Source: an uncultured Scytonema sp.
GTDB taxonomy: Bacteria; Cyanobacteriota; Cyanobacteriia; Cyanobacteriales; Nostocaceae
DNA length: 36,524 nucleotides
Direction: 5' to 3'
NCBI GenBank assembly: GCA_937873135.1
Contig: CALMVQ010000362.1
Span: 70,391-106,914 of the forward strand
Made by a program: the position numbers and the translations under genes. Positions 16,233 through 25,433 of this stretch are shown one piece after another (the stretch's first letter is position 1; every line of letters starts with the position of its first letter). The notes under the pieces were generated by a model. It ran no database searches and was not told the origin of the DNA. It was given only the letters and a program-made list of their open reading frames with translations.

Positions 16233-17540
16233 TTATTTTTTCACGAGGATATATGCAGTTGCGTAGTCAGGGAGTTGCTTGCTGTGCTGCTCAAAATCTT
16301 GTTCACCTTGAAAAATACCTGCTAAGAAATCGAGTTGATGAAGATTGGGTAAAAATGCTCCGCCTGTATCTGCAAGCACTCCCAAGTGCATGTGTTTGCT
16401 GCCATCTTTAAGATATTCGAGAACAATGATTTTACCTAAACCAATATTGAGGACATCTCCAGCAAAAGTCACACCTGGGGCAATGGAAATTTTTGCATCT
16501 ATTTTATATCCATAACCTTTAATAGCATCAACTTGCCGGAAATACCAGTAACGCTTTTGTGCTGCTGCGGAAAGTCCCCGAACGTAAGACATTTCATTGT
16601 TCCGATCCACATTAAAAAATGCTTTTGTTCCATCCGTCATATTCACGAGTATTGTCCCCTCCATGAGGGCTGCTTCTAAACCTTTTCGGCTTAGATAAAC
16701 CAGAGTCTCGACTTTACCATGTTCTTTTCCCCCAGGTTCATAAATCCCTGATAAAACATCTTGCTTGGTATACTTTGTGTAAAATTTATCAGTATTAGAA
16801 TTATCTTTTAAACTATATATTGGTGTATCAAAAGTAGAGGTTTTTGTGTGCGAGCCAGAGTGGGTGAATACAGCGTACTTTGTAATCCTTAACTGTTTTT
16901 TATCAGGATGTTTGAGATAATGACCAGACCATTTTATCACTCGAAAATGACTGTTAATGAATAATGGATCTTGTAAACGAGTGGGTTGATTTTTGGCAAT
17001 ATCTTCTTGCAACACAGCAATCATAAAATCCAAGGTACGTGTAACATCTTGTACTGTCACGCCTTCCGTACCAAGCAGCCCTGTACGGGAAATATCTGGA
17101 TCTGCCGAAGCATAATCTTGGAAGTATTTTCTGGTGTTGGAGAGAACTGCTAACAAGTCTGCTTGATTGAAATCAATGTCAACGGCGGGCAGTTTTCCAG
17201 GAGAGAGAACCTGATTGGGTTGAACGCTATACTTATATTTTTGGGCTTCATCAATGACTTGATAAGGTTTTGAATCTGAGCCTGAATCTTTTTCTGAGGA
17301 AGAAGTCTTTTGCTGAGTATTATTTTTATTAGATTTTTCCCCCGCAACAATAGCATTCTCATGATTTGAGACAAGTGTGGTTTGCTGTTGAGTTTGAGTA
17401 GAATTCAACGATAAATTCTCTGCATCCGGATATTGTGAGATACTCTGTTGAGTTTTTGAGGGATTATGTAGTAAAATGACAATCAATAAAGTTGTCAAAC
17501 CTAATATCAGGCGAATTTTTGGACTGAATAGGGTACTCAT
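16233..17540 (-). CDS. Membrane-anchored protein with possible 3D/MltA-like C-terminus
   Basis: A 435-residue protein. Residues about 9-25 (IRLILGLTTLLIVILLH) form a signal anchor or uncleaved signal peptide, followed by about 80 low-complexity residues rich in Q, N, S and T. The rest is a folded periplasmic part with no TM segment. Near the end, VLADTGGAFLPNLHQLDF (about 388-405) resembles the 3D (Asp-Asp-Asp) motif of MltA-type lytic transglycosylases, where an Asp in xxDTGGAI is catalytic. TVQDVTRTLDFM around the middle may belong to the same fold. Inference: cell-wall glycan remodelling. It might equally be a non-enzymatic barrel domain. Confidence 0.5.
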   Translation of the reverse strand: MSTLFSPKIRLILGLTTLLIVILLHNPSKTQQSISQYPDAENLSLNSTQTQQQTTLVSNHENAIVAGEKSNKNNTQQKTSSSEKDSGSDSKPYQVIDEAQKYKYSVQPNQVLSPGKLPAVDIDFNQADLLAVLSNTRKYFQDYASADPDISRTGLLGTEGVTVQDVTRTLDFMIAVLQEDIAKNQPTRLQDPLFINSHFRVIKWSGHYLKHPDKKQLRITKYAVFTHSGSHTKTSTFDTPIYSLKDNSNTDKFYTKYTKQDVLSGIYEPGGKEHGKVETLVYLSRKGLEAALMEGTILVNMTDGTKAFFNVDRNNEMSYVRGLSAAAQKRYWYFRQVDAIKGYGYKIDAKISIAPGVTFAGDVLNIGLGKIIVLEYLKDGSKHMHLGVLADTGGAFLPNLHQLDFLAGIFQGEQDFEQHSKQLPDYATAYILVKK

Positions 17541-17648
17541 AAGTAAAAAAAATTAATTTCTCCTCAGTAAATAATTACAGAAGTTGAAGCAAAAATCCTG
17601 AAAGGAACGAAAAATTATTTTCTGTCCTATTTTTTACTCCCTTTCTCA

Positions 17649-17849
17649 AATTTTAGGACTTGCACATTGACAGAAATTGTCTGATATGCTGAATGCATTT
17701 TTAGCGCCTCAACTTTTGATTTTTCCACGAATGAGAGTTTTCCCGTCCACCGTAGGGGCTCTCGGCCAAGAGCCCCTACAAGTCGGAAACGACCATTATC
17801 CGTTAATATACAAGATATTCAATTTGTATAGTGCGTAAGTCCTAAAATT
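17649..17849. repeat. 201-bp MITE with 13+ bp terminal inverted repeats
   Basis: The ends aattttaggactt and aagtcctaaaatt are exact complements. The match continues with one mismatch (gcaca against tgcgt). A perfect 28-bp hairpin (11-bp arms gtaggggctct / agagcccctac) sits at 17752-17779. No coding potential. The ends resemble those of transposable elements rather than a terminator. Confidence 0.75.
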
Positions 17850-18901
17850 GTTATTGTCACAGGTGTAAGCAGAGTTATCAGTCAGGAAATTGAGCTTACC
17901 CTCAATTTTAAAGGGAAGCAGATTGTTATTGGTGACAAGTCCCTCTAGGAACGCCACAGCAACTGCTTCAGCAGTCTACAGCGATTAGTAGAAGAATACT
18001 TGCTCTCACAACTGACGTAATTAATGAAGATTCGGTTGCCAATCTAGTACAGTAAACACTGAAAAACTTGGCAAGAGTACTCCTTGACAATACGACAACC
18101 TGCTTAGAAGCTTGCAGGCTATCCACCAGCACGAAAATCAATGATGCGTTCTTTAAAATCTTTGGCAGAGGCTTTCGGTGCTTTCCTCGCCCTGACGAAT
18201 TGTTGTTACAACCCACATTGCGCAGGTGAGGTTGCTAAGTTGTAACTCGAGATGTTGCAGCTAAGTGGGTTTACATGCATCTTCTTTAAAAGGATGAATA
18301 TGTGTGCGATCGCATTCAGACAACATAGCAGCTAGAAGAAATAAATTTGGCAGCGCAGCTACCACCTATTGTATCTTACGAAGATTGAGAATCGCGCTTT
18401 AACTTTTCTGTGGTATTAACACCGATGATTAGACTAATCTTGACATATTACTTGCATGCCTAAATCTTTAACCTTATAAATAAGAGCCTCCTATTACACA
18501 CATAGAATTAGTGTACAAAAAGAGGCTATATAGTAAAAAATTCTAAAGCCAATAACTAATAGAACTGCTTACCATTTTGTAAGATGAATTGTCACAATAA
18601 GATACTATGAAAAATACGTATTTGTCAAATTCAATTAAGCTTTTAGACAACATACTAGGTAAATACATGTCACAACGTGCGTTCTTAAATCGAATAAAAT
18701 TTATAGTAGTAAAAAACATCAAGTAGAAGACTTTTACCATGTTTCTATAAGACTGGAATAGTACCCAGTTCCAAGCGTTTTGTAGGTACATTACGCCCAG
18801 AATCAAGGTTCTATCAGTTGAGAGTTGTGATCGCCAATGAAGTAAGGACTAGTTCGTCGTATCTTGTGGTGATTCCACGTACTTGATGTACTGTAACTCC
18901 G
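17850..18901. other. Long gene-poor stretch
   Basis: No convincing gene on either strand. A few short minus-strand fragments between about 17970 and 18220 read like decayed protein (for example AKDFKERIIDFRAGG followed by stops), possibly an old transposase. A hairpin with agcctc and gaggct arms lies at 18485-18525. The minus-strand frame at 18543-18806 is rejected (see rejected items). Confidence 0.5.
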
Positions 18902-19930
18902 TTATGACTTGCCCAACGCTTGATTGACGACCATCATAAATAGCTCCTCTAAAGGAATTCCCGCTGCGTTCGCCGTATAGGAAATCACCGCGTTCTTGTC
19001 AAAAGTACAATACAACCCGGCTTCTAAGAACCAAGGTTGTCCCTGTGGGTCGATCCGGAAGTCAAATAAACTATAATGGCGACAGCCCAAAGCCAAATGA
19101 CACTTCTTCACCACTTGGTGAACCTTTTGGGTGATCGGGTCATTAATATCTACAACCCAACCAGGGACATAATTTTTAGAAGTTAAATTCACGTCGCCTT
19201 CAATGGGTATCTTGAATTTGTCAGTATAGCTGCGGATGGGTCTGTCGTGGGGGTCTATTTGATACTCTTCCATGGGTAAACCGATGAGTTCCCCATCTTT
19301 GACAATGGCACCGCATCTGACTTCTCGACCGGCTTCAATAAATGTTTCTACGATCACCTCATCTGCAAATTTAAATGCTTTTTCCAGTGCAGCCTCATAG
19401 TCAGTAGCTTCTTTGACTAAAGACACCCCTAAAGAGTTGTCGGCATTTGCGGGTTTGATAACTGCTGGAGGTGTAATTGTCGGAACATCTCCTTTGCGGA
19501 GCAGTTCTCCAAAAGGAACTTTGACCCCTGCTGCTGCGACAATTGCTTTGGTTTTGCCTTTGTGGGCCGTGATTGCCATGAGATCCGGAGTATTACCTAT
19601 GTAAGGGATCTCAAGCAGGTCAAATAGTGCGCGGTACTCAGTCATTCCAGGGATACAAAACATTTGTGGCAACATAAGGTCAATGTTTTGCGCTGTTATA
19701 AACTGTATAGCATCTAACAGCGAAAGCGGTTTGGCGACAGCAATATCTTCAGGACTGAGAGAGGAAGGAAATCGCCACTGGCGATCAGGCGTTATGTATG
19801 CAACCAGAAATTCATAGCGCGATGGATCTGCCGCAGCTATCAGGGTGCTTAGGGCGTAATTGCGTGATAATTCACAGTAAAAATCACTGGATGGAGACCC
19901 TGCTACATGAAGGATACGAATTATTGGCAT
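18902..19930 (-). CDS. mysD: D-Ala-D-Ala ligase-like ATP-grasp enzyme, MysD-like
   Basis: A 342-residue ATP-grasp protein. It begins IRILHVAGSPSSDFYCELSR and contains PQMFCIPGMTEYRALFDLL and then PYIGNTPDLMAITAHKGKTK. The ATP-grasp core has PPAVIKPANADNSLGVSLV (ATP-binding Lys and glycine loop), EVIVETFI and GREVRCGAIV. The metal-binding end is HYSLFDFRIDPQGQPWFLEA. These segments match my recollection of MysD from Nostoc, which condenses an amino acid onto mycosporine-glycine to give shinorine-type UV screens, better than they match cell-wall Ddl. mysA, mysB and mysC are not in the window. Alternative: an amino-acid ligase of another pathway. Fold certain, name moderate. Confidence 0.7.
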   Translation of the reverse strand: MPIIRILHVAGSPSSDFYCELSRNYALSTLIAAADPSRYEFLVAYITPDRQWRFPSSLSPEDIAVAKPLSLLDAIQFITAQNIDLMLPQMFCIPGMTEYRALFDLLEIPYIGNTPDLMAITAHKGKTKAIVAAAGVKVPFGELLRKGDVPTITPPAVIKPANADNSLGVSLVKEATDYEAALEKAFKFADEVIVETFIEAGREVRCGAIVKDGELIGLPMEEYQIDPHDRPIRSYTDKFKIPIEGDVNLTSKNYVPGWVVDINDPITQKVHQVVKKCHLALGCRHYSLFDFRIDPQGQPWFLEAGLYCTFDKNAVISYTANAAGIPLEELFMMVVNQALGKS

Positions 19931-20279
19931 GATTTATCTTCTTAGGCAATCTTAATATAAGATATAACAAGTTTGAAACACTCACGCTTTAGCTCATAGT
20001 GGATTTCAAGTTATGCGTGGGAACGATGACAAGATTTATGAGTATACCCGTTAAAATGTCCTTTTCCATATGCAATAAAAACTTAGGTGATCACACGAGT
20101 CATAGGCGCATCTTGCCTATCAGTATTAGTTTGATTTTCTACTAATATTTCTCTGATTTATCAATAAAGGCGTGCAATATGGGATCTGTCTGATGATAGA
20201 GAAACCTAAAAGAAAACTTCAGTTATAGTCTTCATGTATACAAGAAAAATTAATCTTAAGTTTTTTAAGAGGGATAGAC
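19931..20279. other. Divergent promoter region of mysD-like and amylase genes
   Basis: Contains the divergent promoters, with no reading frame of note. A segment near 20008-20064 (gggaacgatgacaa, then gatttatgagta) is a variant of the sequence at 26598-26652. An agaggg Shine-Dalgarno lies about 6 bp before the amylase ATG. Confidence 0.5.
20008..20064. repeat. Dispersed repeat, copy 1
   Basis: ttcaagttatgcgtgggaac, then atgacaagatttatgagta and cccgttaa, closely match ctcaagcataacttgggaac, then atgacaatatttatgagta and cctgttaa at 26602-26649. The second copy is followed by a terminator hairpin; this one has lost that hairpin. Confidence 0.6.
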
Positions 20280-21758
20280 ATGGCTCATGTAAATGGTGTA
20301 ATGATGCAATATTTCCATTGGTATATCCCTCCAGATGGAAATCTTTGGAATGAGTTGAAAGAGAGAGCCAAAGATTTGGCTAATGCAGGTATTACATCTG
20401 TTTGGTTACCACCAGCTTACAAAGGAACAGCTGGTGGTTACGATGTGGGCTACGGGGTCTACGATATGTATGATCTAGGTGAGTTTGACCAGAAAGGCTC
20501 GGTGCGGACAAAGTATGGCACAAAAGACGAGTATATCGCTGCAGTCAAAGCGGCAAAAGCTGCTGGCATGCAAGTGTATGCTGACGTTGTCCTCAACCAC
20601 AAGTTAGGTGCAGACGAAGCCGAAGAGGTGGAAGCAACGCCTTATAGTCCAGATGATCGCAACCAGGCGATCGGAGAGATGCAAAAGATTAAAGTGTGGA
20701 CTCACTTTACCTTTCCAGGTCGCCAGGGCAAATACTCCGATATGGAATGGCACTGGTGGCACTTCGACGCAGTTGATTACAACGTTTACAACGAAGGTGA
20801 AAACGCAGTTTATCTGTTCAAAGATAAACATTTTGACGACAACGTTGACCTGGAGAAAGGCGCTTTCGATTATCTTATGGGATGCGATCTGGATATGGAG
20901 AGTCCAGAAGTTCGTGACGAATTGAATCTCTGGGGTGAGTGGTTTGTAGAAACCACTAATATAGATGGCTTTCGTTTTGATGCCGTTAAACACGTGAGGG
21001 CTGGCTTTTTCCCACAATGGCTAGATCACTGTCGCCAAAAAGCAGGTCGCGATCTGTTTGCCGTGGGTGAGTATTGGTCTTATGAAATTGAAGCGCTGCA
21101 CCATTTCATTAGCACCACCGGTGGTGATGTGATGTTATTCGATGCGCCATTGCACTTAAACTTTAGCATTGCCAGCACACAAGGCAATGACTACGATATG
21201 CGGCAGATATTTGATAATACCTTGGTGAAAGACCAACCTGCATTAGCCGTCACCTTAGTTGATAATCATGATTCTCAACCCTTGCAGGCGCTGGAGTCTG
21301 TCGTGGAAGGCTGGTTTAAACCGTTGGCTTATGCGTTGATCCTACTCCGACGTGATGGTTATCCTTGTATCTTCTATGCAGATTACTATGGTGCTAATTA
21401 CAAGGATACGGGTACAGATGGTAATGAGCATGAGATTTGGCTCGACAGTCATCAATGGTTAATTGACAAATTTCTGTATGCTCGTCAAACCTATGCCTTT
21501 GGCGACCAATATGATTACTTCGATCACCCTAATACCATTGGCTGGACACGCTTAGGAGATGAAGAACATCCTGGCGGTATGGCAGTTGTTATCAGTAATG
21601 GGGAAGAGGGGACTAAGTGGATGGAAGTTGGGCAATCCAACAGCACTTACATTGACATCACTGAACATATCAGCGAACCCATCACAACGAATGATGAGGG
21701 CTGGGCTGATTTTCCCTGTAGTGCTGGTTCCGTTTCTGTATGGGTTCCACAGTCGTAG
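20280..21758 (+). CDS. Cytoplasmic alpha-amylase, GH13
   Basis: A 492-residue protein, the usual length of the cytoplasmic GH13 alpha-amylases (AmyA-like, subfamily 5). No signal peptide. The conserved regions are DVVLNH (102-107), GFRFDAVKH with the nucleophile Asp234, FAVGEYW with the acid/base Glu264, and VDNHD with Asp331 as the transition-state stabiliser. It hydrolyses internal alpha-1,4 bonds of glycogen or maltodextrin to short oligosaccharides. Inference: mobilises glycogen inside the cell. It is divergent from the mysD-like gene, next to genes for stress-type repeat proteins. No operon partner downstream. Confidence 0.95.
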   Translation: MAHVNGVMMQYFHWYIPPDGNLWNELKERAKDLANAGITSVWLPPAYKGTAGGYDVGYGVYDMYDLGEFDQKGSVRTKYGTKDEYIAAVKAAKAAGMQVYADVVLNHKLGADEAEEVEATPYSPDDRNQAIGEMQKIKVWTHFTFPGRQGKYSDMEWHWWHFDAVDYNVYNEGENAVYLFKDKHFDDNVDLEKGAFDYLMGCDLDMESPEVRDELNLWGEWFVETTNIDGFRFDAVKHVRAGFFPQWLDHCRQKAGRDLFAVGEYWSYEIEALHHFISTTGGDVMLFDAPLHLNFSIASTQGNDYDMRQIFDNTLVKDQPALAVTLVDNHDSQPLQALESVVEGWFKPLAYALILLRRDGYPCIFYADYYGANYKDTGTDGNEHEIWLDSHQWLIDKFLYARQTYAFGDQYDYFDHPNTIGWTRLGDEEHPGGMAVVISNGEEGTKWMEVGQSNSTYIDITEHISEPITTNDEGWADFPCSAGSVSVWVPQS

Positions 21759-21810
21759 TCTCGTTTTATTCCTGGTGATCGCCTACAGAGAGCGCGATCG
21801 CCATGACAAA

Positions 21811-21940
21811 TACAACGCTTCGCTAACGCTAACGCAGTCCCCGTGAGAGCGGGCTAACCCTCCTGCTTTCTCTGTCTCACCGTTCGCCCCTACCCACTGT
21901 ATCTGTTGCCTCATTTTAGAGAATTGGTATAATTAAGCGA
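21811..21940. repeat. Dispersed repeat, second copy
   Basis: cgcttcgctaacgctaacg, then cagtccccgtgagagcggg, ctaaccctcctgc and ctcaccgttcgcccctac repeat the block at 70-160. It carries two gctaac units where the first copy carries a long tandem run. It lies between the ends of two convergent genes. Confidence 0.8.
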
Positions 21941-21997
21941 AAGTGATATAAGGTGATGAACCAATATCGTTGTGTGGCGATCGCATCCGTCAACAAC

Positions 21998-22612
21998 TTA
22001 CTTTTTTTGATGATCCACTGGCACTAACATATATGCCATTTGGTTATTAGCTAGGTTAACGATTTGACCATCGGATTGCGTGACATCCTCAGTTTCAATA
22101 TTAGCATTACCTTTGACACTTTCACTAACACCAGAAGCTGCTTCTTTGACAGCGTCTACTGTAGTTGTTACAGTTTCTTTCATACCAGAAGCTGAACCCT
22201 TAACAGCATCCACTGTAGTTGTTACAGTTTCGTTAATATCTGTGGCTGTATACGTGACAGTTTCTCCGACATCTTTTACAGTGTCGTTCACTCCTGCAGC
22301 TACAGTCTGGACAGCATCCCCTATATCTTTTACGGTTTGGTTCAATTTGCCGGATGCATTCTTGACTGTATTTCCAACATTTTTTACAGTATTGTTAATC
22401 TTTTGAGCAGTTCCTTTAATTAATAATGCTCCAGCAACTGCACCCAAAGTCGCACCAATAAGTCCTCCAAGAAAAACTTTAGATAGCTCGTTGCTAGTTT
22501 TTCCACTTTCTACATAATCATCAGATTGCTCTGTTGAGAGATCGATAGCATTAGATTGATTTCTCACTAGATCGTCTTCCGTCTCATTTAAAATTTGCTG
22601 GTTCTTATTCAT
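21998..22612 (-). CDS. Glycine-zipper, LEA-like repeat protein
   Basis: A 204-residue protein with a polar N-terminus (about 1-45). GGLIGATLGAVAGALLIKGT (49-68) is a glycine-zipper hydrophobic segment. About 90 residues of amphipathic helical repeats follow (INNTVKNVGNTVKNASGKLN, TVKDIGDAVQTV, and so on). The MVPVDHQKK-like end is polar. The repeats resemble the 11-residue pattern of group-3 LEA proteins and apolipoprotein-like helices. DNA-level duplication is visible in the tandem 'ETVTTTVDAVK' units. A good ggagg Shine-Dalgarno precedes the ATG. Likely role (inference): membrane or protein protection in drying, freezing or osmotic stress. It is one of three relatives in this window. Confidence 0.65.
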   Translation of the reverse strand: MNKNQQILNETEDDLVRNQSNAIDLSTEQSDDYVESGKTSNELSKVFLGGLIGATLGAVAGALLIKGTAQKINNTVKNVGNTVKNASGKLNQTVKDIGDAVQTVAAGVNDTVKDVGETVTYTATDINETVTTTVDAVKGSASGMKETVTTTVDAVKEAASGVSESVKGNANIETEDVTQSDGQIVNLANNQMAYMLVPVDHQKK

Positions 22613-22703
22613 ACTCTTGCCTCCATGTTCTCAGAACGCATATTAATTTGTAAGTTAAACAACAAAAAAAGTGTTGAATTTGTCAGAAGTACGCTCGCTA
22701 CTC

Positions 22704-22850
22704 TATGAGTCACGGCAATTAGATGGGGATTCAAAACCTACCTAATTGAACGAGTAACAATATCGTTGCATTTTTGCGGGGGTCTTATACCCTCAACAAC
22801 GGCAAGGCAGAAAGGCTTTTCTAAAAACTTTTTCTTTCCCGTGACTCATA
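22704..22850. repeat. 147-bp inverted-repeat-bounded element
   Basis: tatgagtcacgg (22704-22715) and ccgtgactcata (22839-22850) are exact complements, and gcta lies just outside each arm. The core has no reading frame. A MITE-like fossil is plausible, but no target duplication was found. Beyond it, 22892-22922 carries cagcagttttcacatta, which recurs at 32261. Confidence 0.5.
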
Positions 22851-23106
22851 GCTACCTTAGAATGCCGATGCGAGCGTGAGTGCTGATAATTACAGCAGTT
22901 TTCACATTAATAGACTACATAACTTGTGTAGGGGCTTTCTTTGATATTATATCGGATGTACCCAGATATTATCTATATAAAACCCTTACCCACTCTAAAA
23001 CGAACTGCCTCAACTGTGGTCTATACATCTGAAAATTGCTGTAAATACTCATTCTCTATGAAGATGTGCCTTATTATAATCTCCTCTGCCTTAGGGACGG
23101 AGACAA

Positions 23107-23205
23107 AATAAAATGCAGAACCTTTATCAACTAGATGTGTACCCAAAGTTACTCTTTGAGGCGGTTGCAGCCCTTTGGGCTGCAACCAAGGTTCTGCATT
23201 TTATT
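23107..23205. repeat. 99-bp element: 18-bp perfect TIRs plus central hairpin
   Basis: aataaaatgcagaacctt and its exact complement bound a segment holding a second perfect hairpin (ggttgcagccc, 3-nt loop, gggctgcaacc, 23163-23187). The nested palindromes would fold into a cruciform. There is no T-run, so this is probably a MITE or protein-binding structure rather than a terminator. The remainder of 22613-23342 has no gene. Confidence 0.8.
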
Positions 23206-23342
23206 CCAGTCAGAATGCTTAGGGGGACAGCTTTAGCCTGGAGGGTTATATTGCAGCTTCACAAAGAAACGGTATAAAGAGAGTGCGGTTTAATCTACAC
23301 TCTCAATTTGAGTTATTTCACATGCATGACAAATAGAATTGA

Positions 23343-24356
23343 TTAGAAGTTTCTTATGGTGTTTGCTTTGGGTATCGAATATACATGCTTTGCTGCGTCA
23401 GTACCAGATGTCACCGATTGACTAGCACTTTCAGCTGTATCTTTAACAGCGTCAGCACTCTTATCCACGGCTTGGCTGACATCATCAGCGGTATTTTTTA
23501 CTGCGTTAGCTGTACCTACTGCGGTTTGCTTAGCTGCTTCCGCACTCTTATTCACGGCTTGGCTTACACCATCAGCAGTACTTTGTACTACCTCTGCTCC
23601 AACTTGTACAGCAGAGGAAACACCTTCAGCTGTAGCTGCTACGGTTTGCTTGGCTACATCGCCAACACTCTCGGCAGTGTTTTGTACTACCTCTGCTCCA
23701 ACTTGTACAGCGGAGGAAACACCTTGAGCTGTAGCAGCTACGGTTTGCTTGGCTACATCGGCAACACTCTCGGCAGTGTTTTGTACTACGTTTGCTCCAA
23801 CTTTCACAGCTTGGCTGACATTCTCAGCAGTACTCTGTACTACGTCCAATGCTCCCTCAGCAACACCTTTTACCGTATCAACCGTACCACCAACAACAAC
23901 TTCGGTAGCACCCTGAGCAACACTCTTAAAAGCTTCTCCTACACCTTGTCCTGTCTGAACAAGACCACTACCTATAGTCTTTGCAGCTTCTCCCATACCT
24001 TTGGCCGCAATGTTAAGACCTAAACCTATTCTTTTACCTGCGAAAGAAGCAGCTAATGAACCTAATGTACCACCAATAAGTCCACCGATAATTGCCCTAT
24101 TTAAAGCTTTCTTCTTTTCTTCGTCTGATTTGTTTTTAGGGGCTATTCTAGAGGCATTTGCGCCTGCACCTACCCCTGTAGGTGTATTTGTCCCAGTTCC
24201 AACATAAGATGGAGTGGCGATCGCACGGTTAGCGTCTTCTGGTTTTGACACCTCTATACGTACATTAGTGTCTGTAGAACCGTTATAAGGTTGACCGCTC
24301 TTCTCGCGGTTAATATTGTCGCTCTGCATATCTGAACCCTGCTTGCTCTGAACCAT
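23343..24356 (-). CDS. Glycine-zipper, LEA-like repeat protein with long Ala/Val repeats
   Basis: A 337-residue protein. The polar, Gly/Asn-rich N-terminus (about 1-85) is followed by the glycine zipper IIGGLIGGTLGSLAASFAGK (89-108). The rest is dominated by amphipathic repeats such as VVQSTAENVSQAVKVGANVV and SVADVAKQTVAATAQGVSSA. The DNA repeat is strong: the unit ending in VQNTAESV..DVAKQT occurs in tandem at about 23630-23790. The helical repeats are rich in Ala, Val, Thr and Lys and poor in aromatic residues, as in LEA proteins. aaggagat lies before the ATG at a good distance. Role inferred as stress protection near membranes. Confidence 0.65.
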   Translation of the reverse strand: MVQSKQGSDMQSDNINREKSGQPYNGSTDTNVRIEVSKPEDANRAIATPSYVGTGTNTPTGVGAGANASRIAPKNKSDEEKKKALNRAIIGGLIGGTLGSLAASFAGKRIGLGLNIAAKGMGEAAKTIGSGLVQTGQGVGEAFKSVAQGATEVVVGGTVDTVKGVAEGALDVVQSTAENVSQAVKVGANVVQNTAESVADVAKQTVAATAQGVSSAVQVGAEVVQNTAESVGDVAKQTVAATAEGVSSAVQVGAEVVQSTADGVSQAVNKSAEAAKQTAVGTANAVKNTADDVSQAVDKSADAVKDTAESASQSVTSGTDAAKHVYSIPKANTIRNF

Positions 24357-25433
24357 ATCAATAATCTCCTTAATTCAAAAACTCATCATCCAATCGAAAG
24401 CAAAGCATCGTTACTTTGCATTATTAACAGTCATTTGCAAAGAAGAGTACAAACTTGATCAATTTTCCTTTGCTTATTCCATCCTGCCATTGAAAGAAGA
24501 GGCAACAGCTATGACACTATCACTCTCAAATAAGACACAAACATATTTTATTCAAGAGAAGTCTTTCTTAGACACTAGCTTAATCTTTCATTTTTAAACT
24601 GGCATCTCCTCAAAAGAAAAATCTGCAGAAAGAGTTGGCAATACTTAACGAGATGTTTATTTTTGATTTTTCTCCATTTCCTTAAAATTTAAATTATTTC
24701 GCATTATTAAACCTCTTCCTAAGGTAGTACTTTTTATTTGTACATACCTTTACATTGCTCACTCATTTCTAGCATTTTACCTTACATTTGTGACTCGTTT
24801 CTAGCATTTTACCTTACATTTGTGACCCGTTTCTAGCATTTTCGAGCTTTATTGTAGGATACAAGTATTGATACTTAATTTTCTGGTGAATGAGCCTGTG
24901 GTAGCGCTCAGCAAGCACTGTATTAGATGGAATTAATAATTTTCATCCTCGAGTTAGTAAAAGTAATATAAGATTCAGCTAATCTTAAAACATATATGGC
25001 TAATTAATTCTTTAAATATAATGAACACTAACTAATCACAAAGGAAAACAAACTCTCATTGCGAAGAAGGTATTTAGTTCAGATCTTCGCGACTAACTAT
25101 ACTTGATGGCAATATCAAATCTATATAGTTGAATATAAATTTCAGTTATGATGATTATTGAAGATAATTTAATGTAGACAAATCTTCAGAGCTACTAATA
25201 ATTTGAGCAATAAACATAATCTACATCTAAAGATTTTATTGTACGTCGTAAACTCCCTCTTTTGAAAGATGAGGTTAGGTGTTTGTTTTTTTAATGTGGG
25301 TTTATGAGCAGTGAACTGTTGTCAGTTTATTGAGAGCCCTGAAAACTCAACGTGATAGATCCTCAGAAAATCTTTGATGTAATTCGGTAAACGTAAGTAG
25401 ACAAGAACAGAAATAAAATAAGAGTGAAAGTAT
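24357..25433. other. Long AT-rich regulatory or spacer region
   Basis: Apart from the 32-bp tandem repeat (next entry), this 1.1-kb stretch has no gene. It separates the divergent LEA-like gene and transaldolase, so it holds both promoters. agagtgaaag lies before the transaldolase ATG and recurs before the third LEA-like gene at 27393-27402. Possible leader RNA cannot be excluded. Confidence 0.5.
24748..24842. repeat. 32-bp tandem repeat, three copies
   Basis: Units cttacatttgtgactcg + tttctagcattttac at 24781-24812 and 24813-24842 (last cut short) are almost identical. A diverged third copy precedes them (24748-24780). They lie between the divergent LEA-like and transaldolase genes, where iterated elements could bind a regulator; alternatively, a long tandemly repeated repetitive (LTRR-like) sequence. 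Confidence 0.8.

Noticed and set aside
17968-18216. 82-codon minus-strand frame
   Set aside because: No conserved motif; a transposase-like reading in the next frame contains several stops, so at most a decayed remnant.
18543-18806. Minus-strand 87-codon frame
   Set aside because: Composition is what AT-rich non-coding DNA gives (F, I, Y, S rich); no Shine-Dalgarno and no recognisable motif.
23385-24023. 212-codon frame antisense to the second LEA-like gene
   Set aside because: It is the mirror of the repeat-rich coding strand, and its Cys/Ser/Tyr-rich repeats are explained by it.
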